From positions 682,001-746,000 of the forward strand of contig NJPS01000010.1 of NCBI GenBank assembly GCA_002946415.1: a stretch of DNA of 64,000 nucleotides, in the 5' to 3' direction. Position 1 is the first letter of the stretch. The number at the start of each line of letters is the position of its first letter. Source of the DNA: Rutstroemia sp. NJR-2017a BVV2 (Eukaryota; Ascomycota; Leotiomycetes; Helotiales; Rutstroemiaceae). The notes under the pieces were generated by a model that made no database searches, was not told the origin of the DNA, and was given only the letters and a program-made list of their open reading frames with translations. Shown one piece after another: positions 59,912 to 64,000 of the stretch. Made by a program: the position numbers and the translations under genes.

Positions 59912-60487
59912 GTTTATTTGCTTATTGCATTCAAGCAGAAAGTTGAGGAAGGGGAATAGAATTATCTATTGTGTGTTCTGTGTGCTGTCGTCGTCGGGCT
60001 TTTGTTTGCACATCCGTCAATGGACGTACCTTGTAAAGATTAGCTCAAGCTTTTTTTGCGATGCGCAATTGGAGGTCGAGAACAAGGATATTTTAGATTG
60101 ATGCTGCCTTATCCGTGACGAGCGTCGGAGTAATCCCAAGTGGCCGATTGGCCGTATTCCTAATCTAAATATTTTTATATGACCTTTCTGGGTGATGCTA
60201 CCAACTTTTTCTCTTGGGGGGTTTTGTGCAACAACAGTCCCAAACGGATCTAAACGGTTGGGTCCTGCAATATCACGAAGCTCTCCCGTTGGCAAAGAAG
60301 TGAATGGAAAGAGGAGACCTCGCAACTACAATTGACACAATCTGCCAACTCCGTTCTTCAAACAGAGAACGTCGAGATCCGTTTGTTGATTTACGCTCAC
60401 ATCTTACCCACTTCCGGCTCTTCCTTGCCTTTCAACCCCGCAGAAACACTTTCTTTTCTACATAACAACAGCTACAGCGCCATTAAA
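59912..60487. promoter_or_regulatory. Divergent promoter region between UGO1 and the ferredoxin gene
   Basis: A 576-nt region separates two divergently read genes for mitochondrial proteins. No coding sequence is convincing. Shared regulation is possible but not shown. Confidence 0.4.
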
Positions 60488-61234
60488 ATGTCTGCAGCAA
60501 GAAGTACCACCCGGGCCGTCGCAGCCTTTCGCAGATTCACACCCCAGCCCTTACGAAAGCCCTTTGCGACTGTTGCCGATAGCCCAGTACGATTTTCGGC
60601 CAGACCACCTTGTGCCCCTGCACAATTATGTCCGTTTGCCATCCCTGGGGCCCGGCCAAGCACCAAGCAGATGTGCGAGATCAGACAAATGCGTAGATCG
60701 TCTGCGGCTCGTCGAGAGTTCTCTGCCAGTGCAAATGTGGCACATGGTCATGTAACCCCTCCAAAAACCGGAGAAGAGTACGCCCATTTACTTCCAGATA
60801 TGCGGAGCTGGATTGAACTGATTTTTCTGGTAGACTTCACGTTACATTTGTTGACAAGGAAGGAGAAGAACATAACTTTGAGGTAGCAGCGGGCGACAAT
60901 CTTTTGGACATTGCCCAAGCTCACGATTTGGAGATGGAAGGTCGGTTTGATGGATCTAAGGGACCTGATTGAGGCTAACATTCTTCCAGGGGCCTGCGGG
61001 GGATCATGTGCCTGTTCGACCTGCCATGTCATCGTCGAGGACGAAGCATTTTATGGAAAAATGTCAGAGCCTGATGACGATGAGAACGATATGCTGGATT
61101 TAGCTTTCGGTCTGACGGAAACCTCAAGATTGGGTTGTCAGATCGTAATGTCAAAGGAATTGGATGGCTTGCGAGTCAGACTTCCTTCTATGACTCGAAA
61201 CCTTCAGGCCAGCGATTTTGGTAGCAAGAAATAA
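60488..61234 (+). CDS. YAH1: Mitochondrial [2Fe-2S] ferredoxin (adrenodoxin type, Yah1)
   Basis: Three exons (60488-60777, 60834-60940, 60990-61234) encode 213 residues. An Arg/Ala-rich N-terminus (MSAARSTTRAVAAFRRFTPQ) is a mitochondrial presequence. The ferredoxin fold starts LHVTFVDKEGEEHNFEVAAG. The cluster cysteines are ACGGSCACSTCHV (C-x5-C-x2-C) and RLGCQIV, the adrenodoxin pattern. Helix 3 is acidic (SEPDDDENDML), used to dock ferredoxin reductase. The protein passes electrons from Arh1-type reductase for Fe-S cluster assembly and heme A synthesis in the matrix. Intron 2 (49 nt) has a weak donor GTCGGT, but the frame across it (EMEG|ACGGSC) is exactly that of the family. The unusually long Pro/Cys-containing region before the fold (about residues 40-70) is not conserved. 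Confidence 0.93.
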
Positions 61235-61533
61235 AGTCTGACTGTTAGATCGATTGGGAATGCGCAATGACTACTGACTGTATGACGGGAAACTTTGTGG
61301 GGGAAGGATATCAGATTGTGGAAGATTGACCTATAGGTTTACAAATGGGTTTACATACAGTGTCCGAAGCGCATTTCACACTCATCAACTGTACATATAG
61401 TTCAACATCATGATGGAAAGAGGGTCTGGAGTTGGCGGATTTTTGATAAACCGAAGCTACCCTCTCAGGAGGGGTATGATCCCATCTAACGCCATACTAT
61501 GCAATATACCAATAAAAGACACAAGAATCTTAT
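61235..61533. other. Convergent 3' intergenic region
   Basis: About 300 nt between the 3' ends of the ferredoxin gene and RRP15, AT-rich, with no recognised feature. Confidence 0.4.
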
Positions 61534-62412
61534 TTATGCCTCCTCAATTTCACCCTTCTTCAATCCACCTCCACCTGCAATTAACTCCAAAAATCCTTTC
61601 TTGCTCATCTCGTTGATTTTCTCTTCTCTTCTACCCTGCCCCACCACCCCTTTCTGCCTCGCTTCTTTCGCAGCTTCCTCTCCTTTGATCTGGGCCGCAC
61701 GAACTGCATTGAATAGCTTCACCACACCTCTCTGCGCAGTCTTCCTTAACCTCTTCTCCAACTCCATTGTCTCCTGCACACTAGGCAAATCCTCTCCAGT
61801 CCCATGACCATTCCCAGCATCAAATGCTGTACTTGCGCCCAGCACATCCTTAACTCGTCCCTTCTCCAATGCAGCTTTCTTCTCTTCTCTGAGCTTGCTT
61901 TTCGCCTTCTTTTCCAAAGCCAGATCAGTCATTTCCTTGCTAGCTTCAATCGCTGTCACACTCCTCGACAAGACTGGATCGCTCCTCTTGCTCGCCGACA
62001 ATTTCGACCCTAAAATCTTGGACATAGATGTCGCGAATGCTTCGGGATCATTTCGTTTTCGTTTGCGTATCAGGTTGGGATTGGAATTGGTGTCTGAATC
62101 ATCGTCGTCTGAGTTCTCAGAATCCGAATTGGATCCGTCTGTAACTTCTGATTCTGCTTCGTTATCTGCAGCGTCAAGGGTGGGTTCATCGTCTTCATCT
62201 GATAAGGTACCAGTGACAGCGTTGCCTGCATCGTTCTCTTCTTCGTCGGAATCTTGTAAATTGACTGCTTGGAAGTCTTGCGCGGTAGCAGATTCCTCTT
62301 CGTCGGAGGAGGATTCGTAGTATGTTTGTTTCTTAAATTTCTTCACAGGTCTTCCAGTTTTTCCCTTCATACCCTCCTCAACCTTGCGCTTCTTTGAGAC
62401 GTTTCCTGCCAT
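61534..62412 (-). CDS. RRP15: Ribosome biogenesis protein Rrp15
   Basis: Single exon, 292 residues, ATG MAGNVSKKRKVEEG. The first 130 residues alternate basic (KKFKKQ) and long acidic stretches (SSSDEEE, DSDEEEND, SENSDDDDSD), typical of nucleolar assembly factors. The Rrp15 domain covers about 135-285: DPEAFATSMSKILGSKLSAS, SDPVLSRSVTAIEA, RLRKTAQRGVVKLFNAVRAA and a final MSKKGFLELIAGGG. Rrp15 acts in 27S pre-rRNA processing within early pre-60S particles. The start codon faces that of SRP54 only 231 nt away, so the two share a compact divergent promoter. Confidence 0.92.
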   Translation of the reverse strand: MAGNVSKKRKVEEGMKGKTGRPVKKFKKQTYYESSSDEEESATAQDFQAVNLQDSDEEENDAGNAVTGTLSDEDDEPTLDAADNEAESEVTDGSNSDSENSDDDDSDTNSNPNLIRKRKRNDPEAFATSMSKILGSKLSASKRSDPVLSRSVTAIEASKEMTDLALEKKAKSKLREEKKAALEKGRVKDVLGASTAFDAGNGHGTGEDLPSVQETMELEKRLRKTAQRGVVKLFNAVRAAQIKGEEAAKEARQKGVVGQGRREEKINEMSKKGFLELIAGGGGLKKGEIEEA

Positions 62413-62643
62413 TGTGATTGCTGAATTGAAATCGAAAATGCTGTGGAATAATTACTTGGACCAAAAATTATCTTATCGGGATCAAGGAAATTTTTGGATT
62501 TCCTGCGGAACGGAGAAACCCTCTCGGAACACTAAATCCCGCCCCGCGTCGCCTCAACTCTTTGTCCCACATTAAACATCCAGAACAGATACACGGGGCC
62601 ATTTAAATTTGAAGACAGCTTTGTCGCATAACTCATACGCAAG
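62413..62643. promoter_or_regulatory. Compact divergent promoter, RRP15 and SRP54
   Basis: Only 231 nt separate two opposite start codons, so the regulatory elements of both genes must lie here or inside transcribed sequence. The part near SRP54 includes GTCCCACATTAAACATCC and ATTTAAATTT. Confidence 0.5.
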
Positions 62644-64000
62644 ATGGTTCTTCAAGACTTAGGCCGGCGCATCAATGCCGCAGTTACTGATCTCACGAGA
62701 TCCAGCAATCTCGATGAAAAGGTTAGGGTTAAGGACAAATTGTCAATTTCCCCGGATTTGACCCCATGCTAATATGACATAGGCATTCGATGGCATGATC
62801 AAGGAGATCTGTTCTGCATTGCTCGAGGCCGACGTGAATGTGCGACTAGTTGGAAATCTGCGAAAATCAATCAAAGCTTCCGTCAACTTCAAGGAGCTTC
62901 CCCCAGCAGTTAACAAGAAGCGCCTTATTCAAAAAGCCGTCTTCGATGAACTCGTGAAACTTGTGGACCCTCATGCCGAACCATTCAAACCGAAGAAGGG
63001 CAAGCCCAACGTTATTATGTTCGTAGGATTGCAGGGAGCTGGAAAAACTACAACGTGTACCAAGCTTGCGCGATGGTACCAATCGAGGGGGTTCAAGGCT
63101 TGTTTGGTGTGCGCGGATACTTTCCGTGCCGGTGCTTTCGATCAGTTGAAGCAGAACGCTACGAAGGCTAAGATTCCATACTACGGTTCTCTTACGCAAA
63201 CGGATCCTGCGGTTGTGGCAAAGGAAGGTGTTGAGAAGTTCAAGAAAGAGAAATTCGAAATCATTATCGTGGATACCAGTGGAAGACATCGACAAGAAGA
63301 TGCATTGTTCCAGGAGATGGTTGATATTCAGACGGCCGTGAAACCGGACCAGACTGTCATGGTACTAGATGCAAGTATAGGACAGCAAGCCGAGGCGCAA
63401 AGTAAAGCATTCAAAGAGACGGCCGATTTTGGTGCTATTATCATTACCAAAACAGATGGTCATGCCAGTGGTGGTGGTGCTATCTCTGCGGTCGCGGCAA
63501 CACATACGCCAATTGTGTTTATCGGAACCGGAGAACATATGCTGGACTTGGAACGATTCGCCCCTCAACAATTTGTATCAAAACTTTTGGGCATGGGCGA
63601 CATGCAGGGACTGATGGAACACGTTCAATCTCTGAAACTGGATCAGAAAGACACCATGAAGCATATTGTTGAGGGTGTATTCACCGTACGAGATCTCCGC
63701 GACCAACTATCAAACATCATGAAAATGGGACCCTTATCGAAGATGGCTGGCATGATCCCAGGCATGAGTAACATGATGCAAGGCATGGACGACGAAGACG
63801 GAGCAATGAAATTGAAACGCATGATCTATATCTGCGATTCCATGACAGCTAAAGAACTTGACTCGGATGGAAAAATGTTCATCGATCAACCCACGAGAAT
63901 GACGAGGATAGCATGCGGAAGTGGTACGAGTGTGAGGGAAGTGGAGGATCTGTTGACGCAGCATAAGATGATGGCGGGCATGGCGAAGAAGATGGGTGGA
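62644..64000 (+). CDS. SRP54: Signal recognition particle 54-kDa subunit, 3' part beyond window
   Basis: Exon 1 (62644-62721) encodes [20 protein letters not shown], the SRP54 N-domain start; a 61-nt intron follows, and exon 2 (62783 on) is still open at the window end after 432 residues. The GTPase motifs are clear: P-loop [19 protein letters not shown] and [11 protein letters not shown]. The start of the methionine-rich M domain follows ([20 protein letters not shown]). SRP54 binds signal sequences and 7SL RNA and targets ribosomes to the ER through the SRP receptor. Fungal SRP54 has about 530-560 residues, so roughly the last 100-130 are missing here. The gene is truncated by the window edge, not damaged. 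Confidence 0.96.

Overview
The window looks like nuclear DNA of a filamentous ascomycete (Pezizomycotina; the gene set and structure suit a leotiomycete, but that placement is an impression). The reasons are short introns of about 50-120 nt with GTAAGT-like donors, CTAAC-like branch points and CAG/TAG acceptors; fungal families such as HsbA, 2EXR, ELO and Ugo1; and AT-rich gene-poor stretches with transposon remnants. No rRNA, tRNA, CRISPR or bacterial operon was seen. All gene models are read by eye from frame, splice signals and family similarity.

Layout. 1-4.9 kb: gene-poor, with a degenerate 0.9-kb inverted-repeat element and a clean 282-bp Tc1/mariner-type MITE. 4.9-12.7 kb: accessory and metabolic genes: a secreted HsbA-like protein, a phytanoyl-CoA dioxygenase-like protein with a lysine-rich tail, a zinc alcohol dehydrogenase and a PrpD-type 2-methylcitrate dehydratase. 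14.3-18.4 kb: a large chromodomain plus HDA2/3-domain protein, a likely heterochromatin factor. 18.4-20.5 kb: degenerate tandem repeats. 20.5-25.8 kb: a Ulp2-type SUMO protease whose 5' exons need careful splicing. 26.9-27.7 kb: COX6. 29.8-31.0 kb: a fatty-acid elongase. 31.0-43.7 kb: a 12.7-kb low-complexity stretch holding only one recognised coding gene, a disordered Ser-rich protein. 43.7-64 kb: RPL4, an oligopeptide-transporter pseudogene, a three-RRM protein, NOB1, NOP10, a 2EXR protein, a small MGNSSS protein, UGO1, YAH1-type ferredoxin, RRP15 and the 5' part of SRP54.

Functionally, the right third is rich in ribosome and translation genes (RPL4, NOB1, NOP10, RRP15, SRP54, possibly the RRM protein) and mitochondrial genes (UGO1, YAH1; COX6 lies further left). 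Several are head-to-head pairs sharing short intergenic regions. The left half carries the more variable content: transposon relics, a secreted protein and detoxification-type enzymes. I did not find a clearly new multi-gene system. The best leads are the splice-dependent Ulp2 gene, the overlapping uORF on the chromodomain gene, the long low-complexity desert around the Ser-rich protein gene, and the transposon remnants at the left edge.
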